Assembly: GCF_001942305.1 (NCBI RefSeq)
Contig: NZ_MKKE01000011.1
Span: 1-64,000 of the forward strand
Source of the DNA: Saccharomonospora sp. CUA-673
GTDB taxonomy: Bacteria > Actinomycetota > Actinomycetes > Mycobacteriales > Pseudonocardiaceae
Reading direction: 5' to 3'
DNA length: 64,000 nt
Below are positions 54,563 to 64,000 of the stretch, in pieces. The position numbers and the translations under genes were made by a program. Under the pieces are notes generated by a model that did no database searches, was not told where the DNA came from, and worked only from the letters and a program-made list of their open reading frames with translations. Numbering within the stretch: the stretch's first letter is position 1; each line of letters begins with the position of its first letter.

Positions 54563-55438
54563 TCAGCGGGCGACCTTCTTCGGGAAGATGATCGCCGCCA
54601 GCCACACGGCCACGGCGATGAAACCGCCGCACCACAGGACGCCGATCCACCATTCGTCGCCCGGCGTCGCGCCGCTGAACAGGGCCCGCGAGGCGTCGAT
54701 GATCGGCGTCATCGGCTGGTGGCCAGCGAAACCCTGCAGCCAGTCCGGCATCGTCGCCACCGGGGCGTAACCCGACGAGACGTACGGCAGGAACAACAGG
54801 ATGAAGCCGTAGCCGCTCGCCGCCTCCGCCGATCCGGCGACCATGCCGAGCACGGCGAACACCACCGTGATCACCAGGATCCACAGGGCGATCATGCCGA
54901 CCGCGCCGAGCAGCTCCAGCACGCCGGCGTCGGTGCGGAAGCCGACCGCCACCGCGACGGCGAGAACCACCGCCGTGGCCAGCATGTTGCGGACCATCGA
55001 CGACACCGTGTGTCCCAACAGGACGGTCACGGCCGGAAACGGCATGGTGCGCAACCGATTCATGAAACCGGTCGTCATGTCGTTCGACACCACGATCGCC
55101 GTGTACGAGGCACCGAAGCCGGCCGTCGTCAACGCGATCGCCGGGAGCACGTACGCCAGGTAGTCGCCGCGGTCGCCGCCCTGTCCCGCCGCGATCGACT
55201 CGCCGAAGATGAACACGAAGATCAGCATCAGCATCAGCGGCAACAGGACCGCCATCAGCAACGATTCGCCGTCACGGAACGACTGCTTCAGGCTGCGCGT
55301 GCTGAACACCTTCAGTGCCGTGAACCACCCCGCCCCGCGCATGGGCGGCGTGGCCGGCGCGGTCCCGACGTCGGTCGGACCCGGAGATCTCGGAGATCTC
55401 GGCGATGTCGGTGATGTCTTCGATGTGGTCGTGGTCAT
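54563..55438 (-). CDS. ABC-2-type transporter permease (DrrB-like)
   Basis: 291 aa. Ser/Pro/Thr-rich N-terminal tail, then six membrane segments with the ABC-2 signature ALKVFSTRSLKQSFRDGESLL, a large first loop, and GFGASYTAIVVSNDMTTGFMNRLRTMP. It forms the channel of a DrrAB-like drug or lipid exporter with the ATPase that overlaps its start by four bases. Confidence 0.88.
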   Translation of the reverse strand: MTTTTSKTSPTSPRSPRSPGPTDVGTAPATPPMRGAGWFTALKVFSTRSLKQSFRDGESLLMAVLLPLMLMLIFVFIFGESIAAGQGGDRGDYLAYVLPAIALTTAGFGASYTAIVVSNDMTTGFMNRLRTMPFPAVTVLLGHTVSSMVRNMLATAVVLAVAVAVGFRTDAGVLELLGAVGMIALWILVITVVFAVLGMVAGSAEAASGYGFILLFLPYVSSGYAPVATMPDWLQGFAGHQPMTPIIDASRALFSGATPGDEWWIGVLWCGGFIAVAVWLAAIIFPKKVAR

Positions 55439-56345
55439 GCGGCAGCCTCCTGTCGGTCGGCCCCGTCCTGCGCGGCCGGTTTTCCGGTGAGTTCGAGGAA
55501 CACCTCGTCGAGCGTCGGCCTGCGCACCGTGACGTCGAGGTCGGGATGCGTCTCGGCGACCGACGTCAGGTGTCGGGCGACGTCGGCGGCCGAACCCTGC
55601 GTCGGGATCTCTCCCACCACGTGCCCGGCGGTGTCGTGCAGCTGGATCGTCGAACCGCCCACCCGCGCCTTGAGCTGCGCCGCCGTGCCGTCGGCGACGA
55701 TGTGCCCGTCGTGCAGCACGAGGATCCGCTCGGCGAGCACGTCGGCCTCGTCGAGGTACTGCGTCGTCAGCAGGATCGACGCGCCCGCGTCGCCAGCGCG
55801 GTGATCTCGTCCCACAGCGCCTGTCTGCTGCGCGTGTCGAGTCCCGTGGTCGGCTCGTCGAGGAAGATCAGCTGGGGTTCGGCGACGAGGCTCGCGGCGA
55901 TGTCGAGCTTGCGTCGCATGCCGCCCGAATAGGTCTCGACGTGGTTGCCGGCCGCGCCGGTCAGGTCGAACCGTTCCAACAGCACATCGGCCCGGCTGCG
56001 CGCTTCCCGACCGGACAGGCCGAACAGCCGGCCCATCATCAGCAGGTTCTCCATGCCGCTGAGTCGGCCGTCGACCGCCGCGTACTGGCCGGTGAGCGAG
56101 ATGCGGGTCTGCAGGGCCTTGCGGTCGCGCCGCGGGTCGAGGCCCAGTACGCGCACGTCGCCGGTGTCGTGGGGGATGAGCGTCGACAGGATGTTGACCA
56201 GCGTCGTCTTGCCGGCCCCGTTCGGCCCCAGCAGTGCGTGGATGCCCGGTGGCAGTGTCAGGTCGAGGCCGCTGAGTACGACGTGGTCGCCGTAGCTCTT
56301 CGAGACCCCCGACAGCTCGAGAAGAGTGGAATCTGTGTACGTCAT
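55435..56345 (-). CDS. ABC transporter ATP-binding protein (DrrA-like), one frameshift
   Basis: About 303 aa. Walker A GPNGAGKTT, signature ETYSGGMRRKLDIAASL, Walker B LIFLDEPTTGLDTRSR, and the DrrA-type C-terminus (PTLDEVFLELTGK). It energises drug or lipid export. The frame breaks near 55790 (ITALA then AGASILLTTQYLDEADVLA), one base missing. First gene of the exporter operon, divergent from its TetR regulator. Confidence 0.88.
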
Positions 56346-56362
56346 AAACCGAGTATGACATA

Positions 56363-56371
56363 TACAGTGTA
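56363..56371. promoter_or_regulatory. Candidate TetR operator core
   Basis: TACAGTGTA is a perfect nine-base palindrome in the 66-bp gap between the exporter operon and the tetR gene. Nearby GTATGACA and GTCGTACA extend the symmetry weakly. Confidence 0.4.
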
Positions 56372-56411
56372 GGTCGTACACATCTAATTCGGATGGTGCG
56401 AGAATGCGCGC

Positions 56412-57215
56412 ATGGACGAACGCACCGAGACCGGACTGCCGCGCGCCGTCACCATCGCCTGGGGGATGCACGAGGTGCCGCAGCGCGGACCGAACCGCGG
56501 GCTCAGCCACGAACGGATCGTGGCCGCGGCGATGGAGATCGCGGACACCGACGGTCTCGCGGCGGTCACCATGCAGGCGGTGGCCAAGTCCCTGGGCTTC
56601 ACCACCATGTCGCTGTACCGATACGTCTCGGGCAAGGACGAACTGCTGCGCCTCCTGCAGGACGCGGCGCTGAACATCCCGGGACCGATCGACCTGCCCG
56701 ACGACTGGCGCGAGGCGCTGCGCGTGTGGGCGGGCCACATCCGCGAGGGCTATCGCAGGCACCCGTGGGTGCTCGGGATTCCCCGCGGCCAGGTGTCGGT
56801 GCTCATGCCCAGCAGCGTGCGGATCGCCGACCTCGGCATGGCCGCGATGCGCGAGCTACCGATCGACGACGGCGAGAAGATCGGCGTCGTCCTCGTGCTG
56901 TCCCAGCACGTCGCCGCGACCGTCGAACTCGAACGGCACCTCGCCGACGAAGGTCCCGTCACGGTGTCCGCGCAGGGGGCGGAGATGCTCGACCAGGTCA
57001 TCACCGCCGAGCGGTTCCCGCACCTGAGCGCGGTGATCAAGGCCGGCTACTACCCGGGCGCCGAAACGGAGATCGGCAGTATGGCCGACGGGATGGACGA
57101 GGACCACGGGGTCGACGACGACTACGAGTACGGACTGGACCTGGTCATCTCCGGCCTGGAGCGGCGACTCGAACAGCAACAGGCCCAGCACGACGAGCAG
57201 GGTCCGGCCGCATAA
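56412..57215 (+). CDS. TetR-family regulator of the exporter operon
   Basis: 267 aa. Helix-turn-helix near residues 33-75 (ERIVAAAMEIADTDGLAAVTMQAVAKSLGFTTMSLYRYV) and a long TetR_C-type ligand domain. The C-terminus is acidic then Gln-rich. It is divergent from the DrrAB-like genes, the standard layout for a substrate-induced exporter repressor. Confidence 0.88.
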   Translation: MDERTETGLPRAVTIAWGMHEVPQRGPNRGLSHERIVAAAMEIADTDGLAAVTMQAVAKSLGFTTMSLYRYVSGKDELLRLLQDAALNIPGPIDLPDDWREALRVWAGHIREGYRRHPWVLGIPRGQVSVLMPSSVRIADLGMAAMRELPIDDGEKIGVVLVLSQHVAATVELERHLADEGPVTVSAQGAEMLDQVITAERFPHLSAVIKAGYYPGAETEIGSMADGMDEDHGVDDDYEYGLDLVISGLERRLEQQQAQHDEQGPAA

Positions 57216-57263
57216 CCCGAGGTCGGCGCGCATTACCCGGTCACCCGCGCCGGACTCGGGTTA
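57213..57263 (+). terminator. Hairpin terminator after tetR
   Basis: TAACCCGAG (57213-57221, starting with the stop codon) pairs exactly with CTCGGGTTA (57255-57263); GGCGCG/CGCGCC extends the stem inward. Confidence 0.6.
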
Positions 57264-57322
57264 CGCTCGGATTACGACCCCGGCCGTGTCCCCGACGGCC
57301 TCACCCCGACCCGAGGTTGTGC

Positions 57323-58244
57323 GTGCACCCCGACGAACGCCCCGGACCGACCGGTCCGGACCGCCCCGAGCCCGAACCCGGCGCCGACCGCAGGGTGCGC
57401 TGGCTGCCCGTCGTCCTGGCGATGGTCGCCGCGGTGCTGATGGTGGGCGGGGTGGTGGTCGTCAGCAACGTCCTGGCCGGCGACACCGATTCCGGTGCGG
57501 ACGTCGCGCCCGCGGCCGACCCGGCCGCGCCGGACTCGGCCGCCACGGCCCTGCGCGACTCCGGCGCCGAACTGGCCGACGTCGACTGCGAACCCGCCGA
57601 GCTCGGCCCCGGCCGCGAGGCCACGCGCGCCTACTTCGAGGACGTGCTCGACTGTCTCGACCGCGCATGGCAGCCCGTGCTCGACGAGACGGGCGCCGAG
57701 CCGAGGCCCGCGGCGCGACGTGTCCGAGACGACCGACACCGCCTGCGGTCCGCTGCCGCCCGCCGACCGGGCGCTCGGTCTGTACTGCGACGCCGACCAC
57801 ACGATCCACCTGCCGTACTCGCGGCTCGCCGAGTCCGCGGGCGAGGCCAACGAGCCGGCGTTCCTGGCCACGCTCGCCCACGAGTACGGCCACCACGTCC
57901 AGGCGTTGACGGGGGTGTTCACCGAGGCGGGCCACGCGCTGTCCGATGCGACCGTCAGCCGCGAGAACGAGGTCGGCAGGCGGCTCGAACTGCAGGCCAC
58001 GTGCTTCGCCGGGATGTTCTTCGACGCCGCGCGCGACACCGGACTCGGTGACCGCGCCAGCGGCCCCGCGGTCGCCGTGCAGGACTTCGCCCACTGGAGC
58101 GGGGTCGAGAGTCACGGCGGAACGCAGCTCCAGCAGCGATGGGCCACGATCGGCTTCGACGGCGGTTCGCTGGCCGAATGCGACACGTGGAACGTGCCGG
58201 CCGCCGACATCGGCGGCGCCGAGCAGGACCGGGGGAGCGGTTAG
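57323..58244 (+). CDS. Neutral zinc metallopeptidase, membrane-anchored (YpfJ-like), one frameshift
   Basis: About 306 aa. Pro-rich cytoplasmic N-terminus, one membrane helix (VVLAMVAAVLMVGGVVVVSNVL), and an extracytoplasmic zincin domain with HEYGHH and a downstream Glu in LELQATCFAG. Cys pairs suggest disulfides. The frame changes near 57712 (an extra base, unlike most breaks here), from EPRPA to DVSETTDTACGPLPPADRAL. Substrate unknown. The stop overlaps the convergent phosphatase by four bases. Confidence 0.82.
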
Positions 58245-59074
58245 TCCGACTTCTCCGCGGTCGCGCCGTCGGCGCCGTCCTCGGACTCCGCGGCGTCGGG
58301 CTCGGAGCCGGAGCCGGAGTCGCCGTCGGAGCCGGCCAGCACGTGGACGACGACGCAGGTGATGTTGTCCGGACCGCCGGCCTCGTTGGCGAGCTCGATC
58401 AACGTCGCGACCGCGTCGGCCGGGTCCTCACCCTTGCCGAGTACCTTGCCGATCTCGTCGGGGGAGACGACGTCGCTGAGCCCGTCGGAGCACAGCAGGT
58501 ACCGGTCGCCCTCGCGCGCCTCGTGCATGTCGACGTCGGGCTCGGCCTCCTGGCCCGCCAACAGGGCCTTGATCAACACCGAGCGTGCGGGGTGGACCGC
58601 GGCCGTCTCCTCGTCGAGCTTGCCCTCGTCGACGAGCGACTGGACGAGCGTGTGGTCGCGGCTGAGCTGGGTGAGCTCGGCCTCGCGCAGCCGGTAGGCG
58701 CGCGAGTCGCCGATGTGCCCGAGCGCGAATTCCGAGCCGAGCCACAGGATCGCGGTGAGCGTCGTGCCCATGCCGGCCAGCTCGGGGTCGGCGGCGACCC
58801 GCTCGTCGAGCACGCCGGACGCGGCGGCGTAGACGGCGGCCAGCTCCTCGGTGGGTGAGAGCTCGGTGGTCGCTGCTTCCAGGCGCGCGTCCAGGTCGCG
58901 GACCGCGTCGATCGCGATCGCGCTGGCGACCTCACCCGCGGCGTGCCCGCCCATTCCGTCGGCGACGGCGAGCAGGCGTGGCGTCGTGAGAGCGGAGTCC
59001 TCGTTCCCGCTGCGCCGACGCCCGACGTCCGAGCCTGTCGCACACCGCAGCTCGAGCACCTCGTCACGTGTCAT
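58241..59074 (-). CDS. PP2C-family serine/threonine protein phosphatase
   Basis: 277 aa. PP2C motifs in order: SGNEDS, VADGMGGHAAGEVAS, GHIGDSRAYRL, LCSDGLSDVV and GGPDNITCVVV, with the metal-binding Asp residues. Soluble, with a 35-residue acidic tail and no membrane anchor, unlike PstP. It dephosphorylates Ser/Thr proteins, probably reversing PknA/B-type kinases. Confidence 0.93.
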   Translation of the reverse strand: MTRDEVLELRCATGSDVGRRRSGNEDSALTTPRLLAVADGMGGHAAGEVASAIAIDAVRDLDARLEAATTELSPTEELAAVYAAASGVLDERVAADPELAGMGTTLTAILWLGSEFALGHIGDSRAYRLREAELTQLSRDHTLVQSLVDEGKLDEETAAVHPARSVLIKALLAGQEAEPDVDMHEAREGDRYLLCSDGLSDVVSPDEIGKVLGKGEDPADAVATLIELANEAGGPDNITCVVVHVLAGSDGDSGSGSEPDAAESEDGADGATAEKSD

Positions 59075-59342
59075 GACTGCAGTGAACCATCACCGGCCGG
59101 CGCGCGTGACGTGGCGGGTGGGAAACGGTGCATTTCGACCCGCCTCGGCGGCCCCGGGTGGGCGATTGGTCGCGTTCGGACGCCGCCCGGGCGCGTTCGG
59201 TGATCATGACGACGACCGGTGACCGCCGGTGGCGGCGTTCACCCGAGTCGCACCGCGAGACTCCGATCGCGGCGAGCTAGGGTGGGCGTCTCGATCGAGG
59301 TTCGCGGGTCCGCGCGTGCGCGCGGAAGGGGAGGTTTCGCCG

Positions 59343-62300
59343 GTGTCCAACGATTCCTTCGTCCACCTGCATGTGCACACCGAGTACTCGATGCTCGACG
59401 GTGCGGCGAAGATGGCTCCGCTGTTCGCCGAGGCGTCCCGGCTCGGGATGCCGGCCGTGGGCATGACCGACCACGGCAACATGTACGGCGCCGACGAGTT
59501 CTACCAACAGGCGAAGAAGGCGGGCATCAAGCCGATCATCGGCATCGAGGCCTACATCGCCCCGGAGAGCCGGTTCCACAAGAAGCCGGTGTTCTGGGGG
59601 CAGAGCAACCAGCGCGGCGCCGACGACTCCGGTGAGGGCGGCGACGTCTCCGGTGGCGGTGCCTACACGCACATGACGATGCTCGCCCGGAACGCCACGG
59701 GCCTGCGGAACCTGTTCAAGCTCTCGTCGCTGGCGAGCATGCAGGGCTACTACCGCAAGCCGCGCATGGACCGCGAGCTGATCGCCGAGAACGCCGAGGG
59801 CATCATCGCCACCACCGGCTGCCCGTCCGGCGAGGTCCAGACGCGCCTGCGCCTGGGCCAGCCCGACAAGGCGCTGCAGGCCGCGGCCGACTACCGCGAC
59901 ATGTTCGGCAAGGACAACTTCTTCCTCGACTGATGGACCACGGCCTGGCCATCGAACGTTCGGTGCGCGAAGGCCTGCTCAAGATCGGCAAGGAACTCGG
60001 GCTGCAGCCGCTGGCCACGAACGACTCGCACTACGTCACCAAGGACCAGGCCGACGCCCACTCGGCGCTGTTGTGCGTGCAGTCGGGCAAGACGCTGTCC
60101 GATCCGAACCGGTTCCAGTTCAACGGCGACGGCTACTTCCTCAAGTCCGCCGAGGAGATGCGCGAGTACTGGGACAAGGAGGTCCCCGGTGCCGCCGACG
60201 CGACGCTGCTGATCGCCGAGCGCGTCGAGTCCTACGAGGACGTCTACGCGCACAAGGACCGGTTGCCGCGGGCCGAGGTGCCCGAGGGCTACGACGAGTC
60301 GAGCTGGCTGCACCACGAGGTCCTCAAGGGACTGGAGTGGCGGTTCCCGGAGGCGTGCCCGACGGCTACGTCGAGCGGGCCGAGATGGAGCTGGGCGTCA
60401 TCGCCCAGAAGGGCTTCCCCGCCTACTTCCTCGTGGTCGCCGACCTCTGCAACTACGCACGCAGCGTCGGCATCCGCGTCGGCCCCGGCCGAGGGTCCGC
60501 GGCCGGCGCGCTCGTCGCCTACGCACTCGGTATCACCAACCTGGACCCGCTGCCGCAGAACCTGCTGTTCGAGCGGTTCCTCAACCCCGAGCGCGAGTCG
60601 ATGCCCGATATCGACATCGACTTCGACGACCGCAGGCGCGGCGAGATGGTCCGCTACGCCACCGACAAGTACGGCGCCGACAAGGTCGCCCAGGTCATCA
60701 CATTCGGCACGATCAAGACCAAGGCCGCGATCAAGGACGCCGCGCGCGTGCACTACGGCCAGCCGGGCTTCTCGATCGCCGACCGGATCTCGAAGGCGCT
60801 CCCGCCGCCGATCATGGCCAAGGACATCCCGCTGTCCGGCATCGTCGACCCGGAGCACGAGCGCTACGGCGAGGCCGCCGAGGTGCGCTCGCTCATCGAG
60901 AGCGACCAGGAGGTCTCGACGATCTTCGAGACCGCGCGCGGTCTCGAGGGCCTGATCCGCAACGCCGGCGTGCACGCGTGCGCGGTGATCATGTCGAGCG
61001 AGCCGCTGCTCGAGACGATCCCGCTGTGGCAGCGCGACGACGGCGCGATCATCACGGGCTGGGACTACCCGTCCTGCGAGAACATCGGCCTGTTGAAGAT
61101 GGACTTCCTCGGGCTGCGCAACCTCACGGTCATCGGCGACGCGATCGACAACATCAAGGACAACCGCGGCGAGGAGATCGACCTCGACCGGCTCGGCATG
61201 GACGATCCCGAGTCGTACAAGCTGCTCGGCCGCGGCGACACGCTCGGTGTGTTCCAGCTCGACGGCGGCGCGATGCGCGACCTGCTGCGGCGCATGGGAC
61301 CGACCGGCTTCGAGGACATCGTCGCCGTGCTCGCGCTGTACCGGCCCGGTCCGATGGGCGTGAACGCGCACAACGACTACGCCGACCGCAAGAACGGTCG
61401 GCAGGAGATCATCCCGATCCACCCCGAGCTCGAGGAGCCCCTGAAGGAGATCCTGGCCGAGACCTACGGCCTGATCGTCTATCAGGAGCAGATCATGCAG
61501 ATCGCGCAGAAGGTCGCCGGTTACTCCATGGGCCGAGCGGACGTGCTGCGCCGGGCGATGGGCAAGAAGAAGAAGGAGGTCCTCGAGAAGGAGTTCGAGG
61601 CTTCCACGCCGGTATGCAGACCAACGGCTTCTCCGACCAGGCGATCCAGGCCCTGTGGGACACGATCCTGCCGTTCGCCGGTTACGCGTTCAACAAGTCG
61701 CACGCCGCCGGCTACGGCCTGGTGTCGTACTGGACCGCCTATCTGAAGGCCAACTACCCGGCCGAGTACATGGCGGCGCTGCTGACGTCGGTCGGGGATA
61801 ATAAGGACAAGTCGGCGGTGTACCTGTCGGAGTGCCGCAGGCTCGGCATCAAGGTGCTGCCGCCCGACGTCAACGAGTCCGGCCCGCGCTTCGCGGCGGT
61901 CGGCGACGACATCCGGTTCGGCATGGGCGCGGTGCGCAACGTCGGGCTCAACGTCGTCGACTCGATCATCAAGACCCGGGGCGAGAAGGGCAAGTACAGC
62001 TCGTTCACCGACTTCCTCGACAAGTCCGAACTCGTCGCGTGCAACAAGCGCGTGCTGGAATCGCTGATCAAGGCGGGCGGGTTCGACTCGCTCGGCAACA
62101 CGCGGCTGTCGATGGTGCAGGTGCACGAGGACGCAGTCGAGGCGGTCGTGCCGCTCAAACGCCAGGAGGCGATGGGCCAGTTCGACCTGTTCGGCGCGGG
62201 CTCGGCCGACGACACCGACGCGGCGGCGTCGTCCTCGTCGCCGCTGGCGCATCTGAAGTTCGACGAGGACGAGTACCCGCGGAAGCAGAAGCTCGCCTAC

Positions 62301-62906
62301 GAACGGGAGATGCTCGGCCTGTACGTGTCCGGGCACCCGCTCGACGGCGCCGAGCGGATCCTGCGCAAGCACGCCAGGAAGCCGATCGCCGCGATCCTCG
62401 CCGACCCGCCGAAGGAAGGCGAGATCGAGGTCTCCGGACTGCTGACGGCGGTGGAGCGCCGCGTCAACAAGAAGGGCGAGCCCTGGGCGATCTGCACCGT
62501 CGAGGACATGGACGCCGCGCTGGAGGTGCTGTTCTTCCCGAAGTCGTACGCGATCTTCGCCGCCGACCTCGTGGAGGACAACGCCGTCGTGGTCAAGGGC
62601 CGCGTCAACTGGCGGGAGGACAAGATGTCGGTGTTCGGCGGCGGGCTCGTGCCGCTGGACCTGTCCGACATCGCCGCTGGCGACGAGGAGGCTCCGCTGA
62701 TGCTGGTGGCCTACCCGGACAAGCTCAACCACAGCGCCGTCATCGAACTCAAGCAGACGCTCAAGGCCCACCCCGGTGACACGCCGGTCCGGGTGAAACT
62801 GCAGGGCAAACGCGAAACCGTGTACGCGCTGTACGACTACCCGGTGAAGGTCAGCTCGATGTTGATGGGCGAGCTCAAGGGCATCCCGGGCATCATGGCC
62901 GGGTGA
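59343..62906 (+). CDS. dnaE: DNA polymerase III alpha subunit (DnaE1), three frameshifts
   Basis: About 1188 aa. PHP domain at the N-terminus ([26 protein letters not shown]), polymerase core with [16 protein letters not shown] and catalytic PDIDIDF, and OB-fold C-terminus. It is the replicative polymerase; the PHP His/Asp ligands needed for mycobacterial-type proofreading appear intact. Breaks near 59930 (NFFL then MDHGLAIE), 60357 (PEACP then [12 protein letters not shown]) and 61603 (EKEFEA then FHAGMQTNG) are each one missing base. GTG start after GGGGAGG. Confidence 0.95.
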
Positions 62907-64000
62907 ACCCTCAGGGGGCAGGGGCCGCTTCCGCCCGGGAGCACACCCCGGACCGCGCCGGTGGCGGGCACTGGCCGTCACGCTGACGGCCGGGTTCATG
63001 TCGCTGCTCGACGTCAGCATCGTCACCCTCGCGCTGCCGTCCATTCAGGACGGACTGGACGCGTCGGTGTCGGGGACGCAGTGGATCGTCTCCGGCTACG
63101 CGTTGACGTTCGGGCTGGTGCTCGTGACCGGCGGCCGCCTCGGCGACGCGTTCGGCAGGCGGCGCATGTTCCTCGTCGCGCTGTCGGCGTTCGTGCTCAC
63201 CAGCGGTATCGCCGGCGCCAGTTCGAGCGAGGAGATGCTCATCGCCGCGCGGCTCGCGCAGGGCGTGGCCGCCGGCATGCTGACCCCGCAGAACACGGGG
63301 CTCATCCAGGAGCTGTTCCACGGCGCCGAACGAGGCAGGGCGTTCGGCATGTTCGGCGCCACCGTCGGACTGTCCACCGCGATCGGGCCGGTGCTGGGCG
63401 GGGTGATCATCGCGGCGTTCGGCGACGACGGCTGGCGGTGGGTGTTCTACGTCAACCTGCCGATCGGGCTCGTCGCGCTCGCGCTCGCCGCGCGGTGGCT
63501 GCCGACGAGCGCGCCGCGGCGGAAGGGCATCCTCGCCGACCTCGACGTCCTCGGGATGCTGCTGCTCGGCCTGGCCGTGCTCGGCGTGCTGCTCCCGCTC
63601 GTGAACTCCGAACAGGGTGGGCTCGCGCGGCTGTGGTGGATGTTCCCGCTGGCGGCCGCGTTCGGCTGGCTGTTCGTGCGCTGGGAACGCGTCCTCGTCC
63701 GCCGTGGGCGCGCGCCCGTGCTGCATCCCCGCCTCTACACCGACACACCCGGGTACGCGATCGGCGCGGCCATCGGCGCCGTGTACTTCTGCGGGTTCGC
63801 GGGCATGTGGCTGGTGTTCGCGATGTTCTTCCAACAGGGGCTCGGCTTCTCGCCCCTGGTCTCGGGCCTGCTGGTGACGCCGTGCGCGCTCGGTTCGGCC
63901 GTGGCGTCGGCGTTCGCGGGCCGGGCCGTGGCCCGATGGGGCACTCGGGTCACGATCACCGGGCTGGTCCTCAGCGCGCTCGGACTGGCGCTGGTGGCCG
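62903..64000 (+). CDS. MFS multidrug transporter, DHA2/EmrB-like (runs off window)
   Basis: Partial. From 62998 the frame reads MSLLDVSIVTLALPSIQ, TQWIVSGYALTFGLVLVTGGRLGD and GRRRMFLVALSAFVLTS, the first helices and motif A of 14-helix MFS drug exporters; it continues to the window end. The natural start is probably the GTG at 62903 overlapping the dnaE stop (GTGA), which requires one missing base near 62960; otherwise the protein would lack part of helix 1. Confidence 0.85.

Overview
The window is high-GC actinobacterial chromosome. It has no ribosomal RNA, but it carries a type II fatty-acid synthase operon of the fasR-fabD-fabH-acpP-kasA type next to aceE, a DUF3052 gene and ahpE. It also has an ECF41-type sigma factor, a HAIR box before hsp20, an F420-type nitroreductase-like protein, DUF3145, and many GTG starts and leaderless promoters. 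Gene order around aceE follows the Mycobacterium tuberculosis Rv2238c-Rv2246 neighbourhood. Together with the DUF6879/XRE regulator cluster this suggests a Pseudonocardiaceae-like organism (Saccharomonospora/Amycolatopsis type); this is inference.

Layout. 1-1.5 kb: a DUF222/HNH endonuclease gene behind a repeat, then soxR. 2-9.4 kb: a LacI-controlled locus with an NMT1/SsuA-like ABC importer, a Gfo/Idh/MocA oxidoreductase, a DUF993 aldolase-like protein and a TIM-barrel isomerase. Twin 14-bp operators lie before both arms. 9.4-17.3 kb: a threonine dehydratase-like enzyme, a methyltransferase, dihydrolipoamide dehydrogenase, an AraC regulator, and ECF41 sigma plus FAD oxidoreductase. 18-24 kb: hsp20 with a HAIR box, an orphan copper chaperone, TetR with an electron-transfer/desaturase pair, rraA, and a zinc alcohol dehydrogenase. 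24-28.8 kb: a second DUF222/HNH gene behind a 142-bp palindrome, then envelope and hypothetical genes. 28.8-38.4 kb: fatty-acid synthase genes (minus strand), aceE, DUF3052, ahpE and tRNA-Val.

38.4-47.6 kb is a 9.1-kb integrative element in the 3' end of tRNA-Val. It is bounded by a 27-bp direct repeat and carries paired arm-type sites, a tyrosine integrase, an excisionase-like protein, a DUF3987-like P-loop replication protein beside an iteron-like region, and a Cro/XRE repressor. It also has a scaffold-like and an HK97-fold capsid-like gene, with no recognised terminase, portal or tail gene. The capsid gene has its own promoter and a leader RNA whose structure can sequester the Shine-Dalgarno. 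It looks like a satellite-type (capsid-forming) element and is the most interesting system here.

47.7-64 kb: argS, a small-protein/DUF6879/XRE triad, an Ltp-repeat membrane protein, a PadR-controlled oxidoreductase, a DrrAB-like ABC exporter with its TetR regulator, a neutral zinc metallopeptidase, a PP2C phosphatase, dnaE and a truncated MFS transporter.

Quality warning. About twenty genes, including dnaE, argS, fabH, fabD, kasA and fasR, are interrupted by single-base frameshifts, nearly all of them one missing base in a GC-rich run. I read most of these as sequencing or assembly errors, so the affected genes are given as whole genes with the break noted.
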